NCBI RefSeq assembly: GCF_014058425.1
Contig: NZ_CP049366.1
Location: forward strand, 1,550,001 to 1,614,000
DNA length: 64,000 bases
Direction of reading: 5' to 3'
From: Companilactobacillus pabuli
GTDB taxonomy: Bacteria > Bacillota > Bacilli > Lactobacillales > Lactobacillaceae
In this document: positions 10,545 to 20,974 of the stretch, one piece after another
Position numbering within the stretch: position 1 is the stretch's first letter
Layout: each line of letters begins with the position of its first letter
Notes under the pieces: model-generated
The model's database searches: none
Told to the model about the DNA's origin: nothing
What the model saw: the letters and a program-made list of their open reading frames with translations, nothing else
Program-made: the position numbers and the translations under genes

Positions 10545-13181
10545 TTATTTGAGTTTCTTTTGCCATTTGTAAAGTAAGTTAATGGCTTCAATTGGGGTGA
10601 TACCCATTAAATCTTGTTCAGAAATTTCTTTTACCACTTGTGATTCTTTAGTGGATATTTTCTTAGTAGTTGGTTTTGGTTCTGGGAAAAGCGACAATTG
10701 TTGTTCGTCGTCATCTACTGTGTCAACTACCTCTGGTTGTTCTTTGACTTTTTCGACTGGTTTAGGAGCAGCTGGTTCATGGATACTTTCAGAAGTTGTC
10801 GTATGAACCGAAGTTTCTTCTAAACTACTCAAAATCTTGCTGGCACTGTTCAAAACTTCTTCCGGCAATCCAGCTAATTTAGCAACGTGGATTCCGTAAG
10901 ACTTATCTGCAGGTCCAGGCAAAACTTTGTGCAAGAAGACTAAGTCACCATTTTCTTCGGAAGCATCAACGTGAACATTTTTCAATCCTGGCAATTGACT
11001 TTCTAGTTCAGTCAATTCGTGATAGTGAGTTGAGAACATCGTCATCGCATGAACGTTTTTGTCGATGTATTCGATGATTGCTTGAGCTAGTGCCATTCCA
11101 TCATAAGTAGCCGTTCCACGACCAATTTCATCAAAAATGATCAAACTGTTTTCCGTAGCGTTCTTCAAAGCATCATTAGCTTCACGCATTTCGACCATGA
11201 AAGTACTGTCACCAGAAATCAAATCATCGGCAGCACCAATTCTCGTGAAGATGTGGTCAAAAATCGGCAACTTAGCACTCTCAGCAGGAACGAAACATCC
11301 GATTTGAGCCATGATGACGGTCAAAGCTAATTGCCGCATGTAAGTACTCTTACCGGACATATTGGGCCCAGTTATCAACAAAATATCAGTGTCTTTGTCA
11401 AAATTGACATCATTTGGAATGTAGCTGTTATTACTCAAGACTTTTTCCACAACTGGATGACGTCCGTTAGTAATTTTTAGCTCATGTTTATCCACAAATT
11501 CTGGAGCGATGTAGTGGTAATCTTCACTGACGACCGCAAAACTTTGGAGGACATCGAGTTGTGACAAAATATTAGCTAGCGCTTGAATACGTCTGATTTG
11601 GTCTTTGATTTTTTGACGAATGTGGTCAAATAAGTGATATTCCAAACCTTTCGACTTCTCTTCAGCTTCTAGGATCATGCTCTCTTTTTCTTTTAGTTCC
11701 GGTGTGATGTAGCGTTCAGCGTTGACCAAAGTTTGTTTTCTGGTATAGCGGTCTTCTGGAACTTTGTCGATATTGGCCCGACTGACTTCGATATAGTAAC
11801 CAAAGACTTTGTTGTAGCCAATCTTCAAATTGTTGATACCAGTCTCGTCTTGTTCCTTAGCTTTTAATGTAGCCAACCACTTCTTACCATTCTTTGAAGC
11901 ATCGAGATATTGGTCAAGTTGGTCGTTGTAACCTTCCTTGATCAAGCCCCCGCCGGTAACAGAAATTGGTGCTTCTTCAACGATAGCTTGGTCGATTAAA
12001 TCACGGATATCGGCTACTTCGTCGATTTTTTCCACAAAGGCTGTCAATTCGTCATCACCGATGTCTAATAAGATTGACTTAATTTCCGGTACTTGTTGCA
12101 AAGACGTCTTCAGTTGAATCAAATCACGACCGTTGACAGTCCCATAAGCTACTCGACCAGCCAAACGTTCAAGGTCATAAACTTTTGTTAAATAATCTTG
12201 GAATGATGATCTTTGGAAATAATTATCTAAGAATACTTGGACAAAATGTTGACGCTCTTTTAACTTATCGACTGAGATCAAAGGTCTGGCTAACCATTGT
12301 TTGAGTAGTCGACTTCCCATGGCAGTTTTAGTTTCATCTAATAGCCACAAGAGTGTTCCAGATTTTTTATTAGTTCGAATATTTTTGAACAGTTCCAAAT
12401 TGCTTTGAGCGGAATGGTCCATCAATAAATAAGCGGAAGTTTCATATGATTGAGCTGGCTTCAAATGGTCGAGTGAACGCATTTGAGTTTTAATCAAATA
12501 ACTGATCAATAGCTTAACAGTATCGACTTCTTGGTCACTTGAAATCTGTGAGAAATCAAAACTGTAATTGTCATCTAACTCATCTAATTTAGAAATTAAG
12601 ATACCGTATTTGCGCAATTGGTCGAGGTATTTTTGTGGGAAACTACCTGAGACAACTGTTTCTTTAGTATCGAGATTTTGCAATTCATTAGTTAAATCTA
12701 ACTGACTTTTGACTGAAGTAACTTTGACTTCACCAGTGGATAAGTCGGCATACGCCAATCCAAAGACATCTTTATGAGCTGTGATAGCTGTGATGTAGTT
12801 ATTTTCCTTAGCTTGGTTAGCTTTGTCCATAATAGTTCCAGGAGTAACTACTCGAGTTACACCACGTTTGACCATTTTACCTTGGGCATCAGCAGGATTT
12901 TCTAGTTGATCACAAACAGCAACTTTGTAACCTTTATCCACAAGGGTGTCGATATATCCTTCGATTGCGTGATGTGGCACTCCACACATTGGAATACCCT
13001 CATCAGCTTTTTTGTTGCGAGATGTCAAAGTTAGTTCGAGAATCTGTGAACCTTTGACAGCATCGTCGTAAAACATTTCATAAAAGTCACCAACTCGATA
13101 TAACAAAAAAGCATCTGGGTATTGTTTCTTATACTCCAGATATTGCTCCATCATTGGTGTTTCTTTAGTTTTTTGAGGCAT
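10545..13181 (-). CDS. mutS: DNA mismatch recognition ATPase MutS
   Basis: An 878-residue MutS that recognises mispairs and small loops. The mismatch-contacting motif FYEMF lies in [16 protein letters not shown] near residues 24-38, Walker [10 protein letters not shown] is near 603-611, and Walker B FDEIGRGT and STHYHEL follow. The region after about 790 is a low-complexity linker rich in Glu, Pro and Thr, leading to a C-terminal MutL/clamp region ending [10 protein letters not shown]. It is 17 nt downstream of ymdB. Confidence 0.98.
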   Translation of the reverse strand: MPQKTKETPMMEQYLEYKKQYPDAFLLYRVGDFYEMFYDDAVKGSQILELTLTSRNKKADEGIPMCGVPHHAIEGYIDTLVDKGYKVAVCDQLENPADAQGKMVKRGVTRVVTPGTIMDKANQAKENNYITAITAHKDVFGLAYADLSTGEVKVTSVKSQLDLTNELQNLDTKETVVSGSFPQKYLDQLRKYGILISKLDELDDNYSFDFSQISSDQEVDTVKLLISYLIKTQMRSLDHLKPAQSYETSAYLLMDHSAQSNLELFKNIRTNKKSGTLLWLLDETKTAMGSRLLKQWLARPLISVDKLKERQHFVQVFLDNYFQRSSFQDYLTKVYDLERLAGRVAYGTVNGRDLIQLKTSLQQVPEIKSILLDIGDDELTAFVEKIDEVADIRDLIDQAIVEEAPISVTGGGLIKEGYNDQLDQYLDASKNGKKWLATLKAKEQDETGINNLKIGYNKVFGYYIEVSRANIDKVPEDRYTRKQTLVNAERYITPELKEKESMILEAEEKSKGLEYHLFDHIRQKIKDQIRRIQALANILSQLDVLQSFAVVSEDYHYIAPEFVDKHELKITNGRHPVVEKVLSNNSYIPNDVNFDKDTDILLITGPNMSGKSTYMRQLALTVIMAQIGCFVPAESAKLPIFDHIFTRIGAADDLISGDSTFMVEMREANDALKNATENSLIIFDEIGRGTATYDGMALAQAIIEYIDKNVHAMTMFSTHYHELTELESQLPGLKNVHVDASEENGDLVFLHKVLPGPADKSYGIHVAKLAGLPEEVLNSASKILSSLEETSVHTTTSESIHEPAAPKPVEKVKEQPEVVDTVDDDEQQLSLFPEPKPTTKKISTKESQVVKEISEQDLMGITPIEAINLLYKWQKKLK

Positions 13182-13198
13182 GAATTCCCTCCGTTTAA

Positions 13199-14002
13199 TT
13201 AATTCAAGAAAGTTTGATTATTTGGTGTGATTACATAATTTTTGATACTACGTGCATTGTTCGTTTTGTCATTGACTTCAACAACACAGAAATTAATCTG
13301 CATGCGACCATCTTCATCAACATCGAAGCGGTTAGGTCTTTGGGTTAAGAAATTATTGATGATTGGTTCTTTTTTGTCACCTAGGATACCGTCATATGAA
13401 CCGGTCATCCCAACATCAGTCAAGAGTGCCGTTTGCTTGTTGATAACTTGTGCATCGTTAGTTTGAACGTGAGTGTGAGTTCCGACAACTGCTGAGACAC
13501 GACCAACCATATAATTGGCAAAAGCAATCTTTTCACTAGTTGTTTCAGCATGGAAGTCAACGAATTTGATAGCATCATCGTCCAAAGTCTTCAACAAATC
13601 ATCAGCGGCTAAAAATGGATTATCAAGTGCACGCATCATAGCTGTTCCCATCATGTTGATGACGTAGACTTTTTTAGAATTGACATTGATTTCGATGAAG
13701 CCACGACCAGGAACATTTTTACCAGGGAAATTGTATGGACGTAAAATATTTTTCTTAGGATCATCGATGAAGTCTAAAATTTCACGTTTATCCCAAGTAT
13801 GATTTCCTCCTGTGACCACGTCAGCTCCAGCACGAGTGATCTTTTGATAGTCAGGTTCTTTGGTTCCTTTACCACCAGCAGCATTTTCACCGTTAACGAT
13901 GGTTAGTTGTGGCTTAACCTTCTTTTTGATTTCAGGTAGATACGTTTCAATTGCCTTAATGCCGACAGAACCTACGACATCTCCTACAAAGAGTATTTTC
14001 AT
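13199..14002 (-). CDS. ymdB: YmdB-type metallophosphoesterase (2',3'-cyclic nucleotide phosphodiesterase)
   Basis: A 267-residue calcineurin-like phosphodiesterase of the TIGR00282 type, known in Bacillus subtilis as YmdB, which hydrolyses 2',3'-cyclic nucleotides and influences RNase Y-linked expression. Metal ligands are seen in [31 protein letters not shown] and [10 protein letters not shown]. In related genomes it often lies right after rny (RNase Y). Here that neighbour is missing from the window and the upstream side is the defence island, although a minus-strand terminator remains just upstream (14061-14086). Confidence 0.93.
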   Translation of the reverse strand: MKILFVGDVVGSVGIKAIETYLPEIKKKVKPQLTIVNGENAAGGKGTKEPDYQKITRAGADVVTGGNHTWDKREILDFIDDPKKNILRPYNFPGKNVPGRGFIEINVNSKKVYVINMMGTAMMRALDNPFLAADDLLKTLDDDAIKFVDFHAETTSEKIAFANYMVGRVSAVVGTHTHVQTNDAQVINKQTALLTDVGMTGSYDGILGDKKEPIINNFLTQRPNRFDVDEDGRMQINFCVVEVNDKTNNARSIKNYVITPNNQTFLN

Positions 14003-14055
14003 GTTATTTTATCCCCAATCTTTACCTATGATATTGTATCAATTTTAGTGGAAAT

Positions 14056-14086
14056 AAAAAAGACCAAGCGAACACTTGGTCGTATA
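14056..14086 (-). terminator. Orphan minus-strand intrinsic terminator at the island edge
   Basis: On the minus strand GACCAAG, a TGTTCG loop and CTTGGTC are followed by TTTTTTA, a clean intrinsic terminator. There is no minus-strand gene upstream of it inside the island: the next gene (14209) is on the plus strand. It probably belonged to a gene formerly next to ymdB, so it marks the junction where foreign DNA begins. Confidence 0.7.
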
Positions 14087-14208
14087 TTTTCCAATTATCA
14101 TTGTTCTTATAATTTATACTCTCAAAACAAATCACAGTGTATTGTTTGTTGAGAATATTCAATCTATACTTAAAATATATTAAATATTTAATATTAAGGA
14201 TGTGCATC

Positions 14209-16193
14209 ATGGACAACTTAACCATTTCTAAAATTCATATTAAAAATTTCAGATCGATTCAAGATAGTACAATAAATTTAAAAAAAGAATCGATATTAGT
14301 GGGTAAAAATAATATAGGAAAAACTAGTATTATCGATATCTTTTCTTCTATCAATAATATAAAAATAACAGATTTTAATATTAAATTACTTGAAAGAATC
14401 ATAGAAAACAAAAATTCCCCAGACAAACTCACGACAGATGATTCATTGGAGTTTGAAATCACTTATGAATGGAAAAACTTGTCAATCGATTATTGGGAAC
14501 TTTTAAGTAATATCTCCAATAATGGCAAAACAACAGTTTTGGTTAAATTTTCAATTCCAAAGGAAAATTACCAATTAATACAAAACATATCAGACGTAAA
14601 TGATTTACTCAATTTATTTACTAGAGATATCTATATTGGATCTGAGGATGATTTTAAAAACGAGAGGCAACAATATGTGACAGCTTCAAATAGTCTAATT
14701 CACAAATTAATACCCAATTTATATAACTTGGATACAATACAGCCTGGTAATATTTTACTGTATCCGATTAAAGCTTTTCGATATGTGGACAGCGGAAAGG
14801 AAAGCAATCAAGAAACAACTGCTAATCAATTTTCAGATGAGGTTACAAACTTAATACTATCTAATGAATCTGGTAAAAATGCCCTAAATGATATTCAAAA
14901 AAAAATAGATGAAGATGTTCAACCAACATTAGGAAGCCTTCAAAACGAATTAAAAAGATTTTCTTATCCTAAAAATCAAAAAAATCCTTTAAAAGCTATA
15001 TTAACAATTGATAAATGGATTGAAAGTCCAACGGTACGAATAGCTCAAGTATTCGATAAACTACAAGGATTCGAACTTCCATTGAATGCTCAAGGATTGG
15101 GATATCAAAACATATATAACATTATTGCAAGAATAAACAACTTATTTTCAAAGATGGCCAAAAACAACTTAAAAATCCAGTATTTTTAATAATAGAAGAA
15201 CCTGAAGCATTTACGCATCCCCAATTACAACATATATTCATTCAACAAATTAAAGATTATATTAAAACCTTAGCTGAAAAAATAAACATAAATTATCAAC
15301 TTTTGATTATTTCACATTCCCCAGAAGTTGCAGTTTCGGCTTTCGAAATGAATTTTCAAATTATAATAGGAAGAAGTCACGGTGGAATTACTAGATTTAT
15401 CACTTGGGATAATTTGGGAAGTAATAACCCATTATCTAAACAAAAATTGAAAAAATTAATTTTAAATTATAATGCTGAATTACTTTTTGCAGATAAACTT
15501 ATTGCAATTGAAGGTGATTCTGAACGGATCCTCTTAAATTCCATTATGAGAAAAATTAATCCGACTTTATTATCTGAAAAAATTGCAATTATCCCAGTTG
15601 GTACAAACTTTAAAGGATTTAAAGATTCTTTAGCTGATTTATTATTCGATAAGATTTTATTAATTACTGATATTGATTTTTCTGAAAAAGATACAGAAGA
15701 CAATAACATCTATTCTACTAACAAAAATATACAGTTACTATTTTCTTCCAATTTGGATACTACTATAAAGGACCATCCTTTGAACAAAACTTTGAAGCAA
15801 GAAAAATCTTTTCTAACCAAAGAATGGAATCTAATGCCCAATGGAAATTTAACTAATTCAGATAATGATAGTATCTCTTCAAATTTTAAAATTGTGACTG
15901 AAGGATACAGTAATGAATTTAAATTTTGGCCTAGAACACTTGAAAGTGCCATGGTAACAGCAAGTCACCAAAATTTTGATTTATATAAAAAAAATGAATT
16001 ACTAAGAAACGATGTTAAAGTTTCATTGGATAAGAACCCATACTTACTAAACGATATAGAGGGAAAATTACTCAGAAGTACAGTAAAAAAAGCTGACTTT
16101 GCGCTAAATACCCTAGATTTTATCAACAATAAAACTTTTAGAATACCTCAATACTTAAAGAAAGGATTAGAATGGTTTGGTAATAATGATTGA
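14209..16193 (+). pseudogene. Gabija GajA-like OLD-family ATPase/TOPRIM nuclease, split by a -1 frameshift
   Basis: The start ATG at 14209 has TAAGGATG upstream and begins MDNLTISKIHIKNFRSIQ, the N-terminus of OLD-family ABC ATPases. Walker A is VGKNNIGKTS. The first frame ends at 15189 (LKIQYF). The Walker B region PVFLIIEEPEAFTHPQL is in another frame from 15150, starting KDGQKQL, and continues through ISHSPEV (H-loop) into a TOPRIM nuclease domain with AIEGDSERIL and LLITDID (the Glu and DxD metal residues). Joining the frames gives about 660 residues. The phase change equals one missing base near 15144-15152 in TTTTCAAAG. A UvrD-like helicase overlaps its end, which is the GajA-GajB layout of the Gabija anti-phage system. 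Family identity is by motif only; another class 2 OLD system is possible. Confidence 0.8.
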
Positions 16194-17731
16194 TGACACT
16201 TATTTAACTAAAAAGAATGGTATCTATGAAGTTAGAGGTGCGGCCGGATCAGGTAAAACATATCAATTAACAAAAGATATAAGAAAATTATCTTTATCAA
16301 GTAATTCTATTTTCATAATAAGTTACTCTAATGCGGCAGTAGATGAATTAAAATCACGTCTAAATAATCCAGTTTTAAGTATTTCAACTATTCATTCCTT
16401 TTGTTGGAAAATTCTTTCAAATTTATCTTTAAAAATCATAAAATACAATAAAGATAATAATTTTTCCCCTGATGCATTCAAAGATATAAAATTCAATCCA
16501 CAAATTATAAAAAAGGTCACTTATGAAGAAGGAATCCCATTCTTCAACAATGAAACAGGAGAATTATTTTTATCGCACAATGACATAATAAATTTATTCA
16601 TATATTCTATTAAAGAGATACCAGAATTACGAATGTCTATTTCAAATACCATTGATTATTTATTAATTGATGAATATCAAGATACAAATGGAAAATTTTT
16701 ACAATCTATTTTTGAATATTTATCACCGAACTGTACTATCGGATTATATGGTGATCCATGTCAGTCAATTTATTTGAATGAAGATACTATTAACATTAGT
16801 AGTAGATATGATATTACCTCTGAGTCACTAAAGAACAACTATTAGATCAAGATCAACACTAGTAGAATTCTTCAATGAATTTCGAAATACTTTTGACAAA
16901 CTTGATCAAGTTCCCCAAAGGACTGAAACAACAAAGATACACGTTTTTGCTCGTAACGGCTCTTTAAACGACGAAACTGTAACAAGTATTGAGAATAAAA
17001 CCAATGTACACAATGAAACAATTTTATCATTAACAAATATCTTGCGTACTAAGATCGTCGGATTAGAGAGAATAGCAAAAAAATTAAAGAAAGACTTTCC
17101 CAAAAAGAATAAAGTTGCGTGGGAAAAAATAATGAATCCTAATTCTAATGAATATACCAATATCATGAACAGTTATGCATGTATATTTCAAGATAATAAT
17201 TACTTAGCAATCAAGTCACTTCTGAAGATATTTACAAAAGACTCTTTAGAAAAAGTTGGTCTAGATTCTGTTAAAAATTTAATTACGAAAAAAAAGAAAA
17301 AAAATGATCCAAGTATAAAAGAGTTTCTAGACTTAAATTTAGAAATGAATGCCGGTTTAGATTCATTTAAAGAGACAATCAATTTATTTAATCTTACGGA
17401 TCTAAATGAAATAGTAGAATTTTACAAAGTTTTTGACAGCACCACTACGAAGAACATTACCATTTTTAAGTCAAAGGGTCTTGAGTTTGAAAATGTATTA
17501 CTAAATATTGACTACGGGTTCTACAGGAAACGCAATTGGAACAATATTAATTTTAATCATAAAGAAAATGATAACAGAGATACTGATCAAGATATTATGT
17601 ACTATCTCTTCTATGTTGGCATAACACGTGCTAAAAACAATTTAAATATATACATAAATAGTAAACAAAACAAAGAATTTTTAAATAAATTTACTGTCAA
17701 ATTTCCTGATATTGAAATTCAATACATATAA
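16186..17731 (+). pseudogene. Gabija GajB-like UvrD/PcrA-type helicase, split by a +1 frameshift
   Basis: The ATG at 16186 overlaps the end of the OLD-family gene. Superfamily 1 helicase motifs appear in order: motif I RGAAGSGKT, Ia SYSNAAVDELKSRL, II LIDEYQDT, III GLYGDPCQSIY, then LKNNY where the frame stops (16843-16845). After one extra base in TATT at 16840-16844 the sequence continues RSRSTLVEFFNEF, restoring the conserved NYRS motif IV, then motif V SKGLEFENV and motif VI LFYVGITRAK. The joined product is about 515 residues, close to GajB size and much shorter than UvrD itself. Together with the upstream gene it appears to be an inactivated two-gene defence system, unless both frameshifts are sequence errors. 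Confidence 0.8.
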
Positions 17732-17900
17732 AATATTTGTTTATCTAAATCAACCGTATAATTGAATAACAAAGTTAATATTCATTCATTGTTAATTCAA
17801 AATAACAAATCAAACCCCTATACAAACTTGCTTTTAAAACCAGTAAGAAATTTTATTTTTTGCTATACTGGCGGTGCAAATACAATTAGAAGGAGTTTTT

Positions 17901-18470
17901 ATGAAAAAATACCACATTTTGAGTTTATTTTCTGTTCCTTTTCTTTTAGTACCTTGCACTAATTTGGTCGACGTATCAGCGAAAACTACCACGTATAATT
18001 TTTTCCCGACTGATAATGGACCAATCGATACTAGTTATTCGGGGACCGTCACTACTGTTGGCGATAGACCATTTTTAACACTGTATGCTTTTAATGACAA
18101 TCGATTCAGCTTGATTCGTAATCGAGCTCTGGCTCCTAAGACTGCTTGGTTTTATGATCAGACTGTTTCAAGAAATGGTGAGATCTATTATCGAGTTGCG
18201 ACTAATGAATGGATTAAATATGATGAAATTGAAGGTTTCAGCGGCCATCACAATCGCAAACACTTTGAGAAAAAGACAGTTACTTTGAGAGTTAGACCAG
18301 TCTTGCCTGCCCCTGTTTTCGATGGGAATTTCAATGATACTGGGAAGACTTTGGCTGTTGGTAGTGAGTGGATTGCTTTTGAGAAGCCCGTTTATTTTGG
18401 AGGTAATGCTTATTATCAGATTGGGAAAGATGAGTTTGTTGCTGGGGAGAGAGTTATTAATTTGCATTGA
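17901..18470 (+). CDS. Small secreted protein with two SLAP-type repeats
   Basis: The start chosen is the ATG at 17901, with AGAAGGAG 6 nt upstream, giving 189 residues. A signal peptide (MKKYHILSLFSVPFLLVPCT, cleavage probably near VSA-KT) precedes two similar modules. The first contains RNRALAPKTAWFYDQTVSRNG and EIYYRVATNEWIKYDEI. The second contains GKTLAVGSEWIAFEKPVYFGG and AYYQIGKDEFVAGERVINLH. This pattern matches the SLAP (surface layer protein A) cell-wall binding domain of lactobacilli, although with no other domain attached. The function is unknown. It is an unexpected neighbour inside a defence island and is followed by a terminator at 18491. Confidence 0.7.
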   Translation: MKKYHILSLFSVPFLLVPCTNLVDVSAKTTTYNFFPTDNGPIDTSYSGTVTTVGDRPFLTLYAFNDNRFSLIRNRALAPKTAWFYDQTVSRNGEIYYRVATNEWIKYDEIEGFSGHHNRKHFEKKTVTLRVRPVLPAPVFDGNFNDTGKTLAVGSEWIAFEKPVYFGGNAYYQIGKDEFVAGERVINLH

Positions 18471-18490
18471 TGGTTTGTTTTGAATTTTAA

Positions 18491-18517
18491 GGCTAGGCTT
18501 TGATGCCCGGTCTTTTT
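18491..18517 (+). terminator. Intrinsic terminator after the SLAP-domain gene
   Basis: GGCTAGGC, a TTTGAT loop and GCCCGGTC form an imperfect stem with G-U pairs, followed by TTTTTT. It lies 20 nt after the stop codon. The rest of the 18471-18726 gap is AT-rich with nothing I recognise. Confidence 0.6.
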
Positions 18518-18726
18518 TATTTTGGAGATTCTTTTACTTTTCTTCTTTTGATTCCTTGAAGTATTAAGTAAATCTAAAGTTACTGTTATTCAACAGTATC
18601 ATTCCTTATTTGCAAAATAATTCAAAATGGATTTTATTATTTTAAACATAATCATATTCATTATTATTAGGGATTTTATATGATAGAAATAATCAAATTA
18701 ATCAATTTTTATAACCATTTTTCGCA

Positions 18727-19913
18727 CTGAAATTTGGGAACAAGTTAAGTTGTCAGATTTGACGGAATTCCATAAGCAAGGGTTTTATACCACTGAATCA
18801 TACGATGAGTCAAAGAAGTATTATTTGTTACGTGGGACGGACTTAACTGGTAATAAACTAACAATACATGATGATACTCCTAAAATTAATGCTTCGGAAA
18901 AAGAATTCAATGACTTCAAAGTTGAAGTAGGAGATGTTTTATTAGTTCGTAGTGGCGGAGTTGGAACATATGGTATCGTTTATGATGAAGTTCAAGGTAT
19001 TTTTGGTTCATACTTAATTGATTTTCGTTTTGACCAAACTCAAATGTTGAATGAGTTTTTTGGATATTTTTATGAGTCAGATTTATTTAAACAACAGTTA
19101 CGAAGAATTAGTCAGCAATCTGCTAACTTAAATATTAATGCGGAGAATATAAAATCTATTTCAATCGACTTACCATCAATTGAGGAACAGAAAAAAATTG
19201 AGGGTATCTTAAAACAAATTGATAATCTAATTGCTCTACAACAACAGCAGTTAGACTTATATACCAAACTTAAAAAGGGATTATTGCAGAAATTATTCCC
19301 TAAAGATGGGGAAAAGATTCCTAGAGTAAGATTTGCTGATTTTCATGAAGATTGGGAACAGCGAAAACTAAAAGATTTAGCCAATGTTATTGGAGGCGGA
19401 ACTCCATCTACAAAAATAGGTGAGTATTGGAATGGAGATATAGATTGGTATTCTCCTGTTGAAATAGGTAAAAGTATTTTTGTAAATCATAGTCAAAAAA
19501 GAATAACCAAACTAGGACTTAATAAAAGTTCAGCAAAAATATTACCAATTAATACTTTACTATTCACATCTCGGGCGGGTATTGGAAATACTGCAATATT
19601 AAAAAAAGAAGGAACAACTAATCAAGGTTTTCAATCAATAGTACCCATTAAAGATAAACTGGATATATATTATTTATATTCAAATTCTGATAAATTGAAA
19701 AGATATGGAGAAAGAGTTGGTGGAGGTTCAACCTTTACAGAAGTATCAGGCAAACAAATGAAGGAAATGCCGATTACAATACCTACCATACATGAACAAA
19801 AGAATATTGGTCATATATTTCAATTGTTAGATTTCCAAATAATATTACAAGAAAATAATTTAAAAAAATTAAAGCAGTTAAAAAAATTTCTACTACAAAA
19901 ATTATTTATTTAA
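18727..19913 (+). pseudogene. Silent (5'-truncated) type I specificity gene hsdS'
   Basis: This is an HsdS sequence without its beginning. The frame opens after a TAA at 18699, has no ATG, and enters family sequence at EIWEQVKLSDLTEFHKQGF, equivalent to residue 15 or so of a full HsdS. The only early start would be a TTG at 18750 with no good ribosome site. It then contains one target-recognition domain, a central conserved region (QQQLDLYTKLKKGLLQKLFPKDG), a second recognition domain beginning GGGTPSTKIGEYW, and the distal repeat ending LKKFLLQKLFI. The central region is repeated in inverted orientation in the active hsdS (21556-21681). I read it as a reservoir of two recognition domains for inversion by the adjacent recombinase. 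Confidence 0.8.
19236..19362 (+). repeat. Inversion arm in hsdS' (central conserved region)
   Basis: This segment encodes QQQLDLYTKLKKGLLQKLFPKDG and continues to DWEQ. It is closely matched in inverted orientation by 21556-21681, with identical blocks such as GGATTATTGCA and TATTCCCTAAAGATGG. It ends with GATTGGGAACAGC, also present in inverted orientation at both recognition-domain starts of the active hsdS (about 21557-21569 and 22183-22195). These are candidate crossover sites for domain swapping. Confidence 0.7.
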
Positions 19914-20002
19914 CAAAATCGAATGCTAGAATTTTCAACTTCTGGATAATAAATACTGGTATCTAAATTTAATACCATATAAATTATTCGGAGGTTTTTT
20001 CT

Positions 20003-20929
20003 ATGCCCAGAACTAAATCATCACAATTATTTTATAAGTATTATGAAGAATGGATTGAATTGTACAAGGTTAACGCCATTAGATCAGTCACTTTGGACAA
20101 ATATTATATGAGTCTAAAATGGATTACTAAGTTGGCTCCAGAATTAAAGTTAAATGATTTAAATCGACGAACTTATCAGAAATTGATTAATGATTATGCT
20201 TTAGAACATGAGAAACAAACTACTCAAGATTTTCATCATCAAGTAAAAAGTGCCATTATGGATGCTGTAGATGAGGGATTGATCAAACAAAACCCTACTC
20301 GAAAGATTATTATTAAAGGGAAAAAGCCAGGCAATAAGAAGCCTAAGTTTTTGAATCAATATGAGTTACAACAATTAATCAGACAACTTGATTTAGGAAC
20401 AGAATTAAATTGGGATTGGTATATTTTACTAGTTGCTAAAACTGGATTGAGATTTGCAGAGGCTTTGGCAATTACTCCAAATGATTTTGATTTTGCTAAG
20501 CAATTATTGAGTGTCAATAAAACTTGGAATTATCGAGCAACGAAAGGCGGCTTTCAACCTACTAAAAACTTCTCATCAATCAGAAAAGTTCAACTTGATT
20601 GGCAGATTGCTATGCAGTTTTCTCAGATGGTAAAAGATTTACCTAAAAATGAGCCGATTTTTGTTAAACAGCGTGTTTTTAATTCAACTGTAAACAATCG
20701 TCTGACTGTTTTATGCAAACGTGCTGAAGTTCCCATCATTACTGTTCATGGACTTAGACATACTCATGCATCAATTCTCTTATTTGCTGGGGTTTCAATA
20801 GCCAGTGTTGCTAGAAGACTGGGACACTCTAATATGACCACCACTCAGGAAACTTATCTTCATATTATTCAGGAATTAGAAACGCAAGATGGCGAAAAAA
20901 TAATGCAACAAATGGCTCAATTAATGTAA
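20003..20929 (+). CDS. Tyrosine recombinase, likely hsdS invertase
   Basis: A 308-residue integrase-family recombinase. The N-terminal core-binding domain (about 10-95, YYEEWIELYKVNAIRSVTL) precedes a catalytic domain with arginine in TGLRFAEAL, the HGLRHTHAS box, the LGHSNMTTTQ histidine and the nucleophilic tyrosine in TYLHI. A strong CGGAGG lies about 9 nt upstream of the ATG. It sits exactly between two oppositely oriented hsdS genes, the position held by recombinases of phase-variable type I systems in streptococci and lactobacilli. I infer that it inverts hsdS segments. No other mobile-element genes are nearby. Confidence 0.88.
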   Translation: MPRTKSSQLFYKYYEEWIELYKVNAIRSVTLDKYYMSLKWITKLAPELKLNDLNRRTYQKLINDYALEHEKQTTQDFHHQVKSAIMDAVDEGLIKQNPTRKIIIKGKKPGNKKPKFLNQYELQQLIRQLDLGTELNWDWYILLVAKTGLRFAEALAITPNDFDFAKQLLSVNKTWNYRATKGGFQPTKNFSSIRKVQLDWQIAMQFSQMVKDLPKNEPIFVKQRVFNSTVNNRLTVLCKRAEVPIITVHGLRHTHASILLFAGVSIASVARRLGHSNMTTTQETYLHIIQELETQDGEKIMQQMAQLM

Positions 20930-20973
20930 AAAGACAAACATGACAATATTTAAATTGTTGTGTTTGTCTTTTT
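20928..20973. terminator. Bidirectional terminator between recombinase and hsdS
   Basis: AAAAAGACAAACA and TGTTTGTCTTTTT flank a further ACAAT/ATTGT stem, giving a long hairpin with an A run on one side and a T run on the other. It lies between the convergent stop codons of the recombinase and hsdS, and would end both transcripts. Confidence 0.8.
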
Positions 20974-20974
20974 G

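Noticed and set aside
18750-19913. hsdS' as an active specificity gene from TTG 18750
   Set aside because: The conserved N-terminus is missing and there is no ribosome site or promoter nearby. A silent cassette is a better reading.
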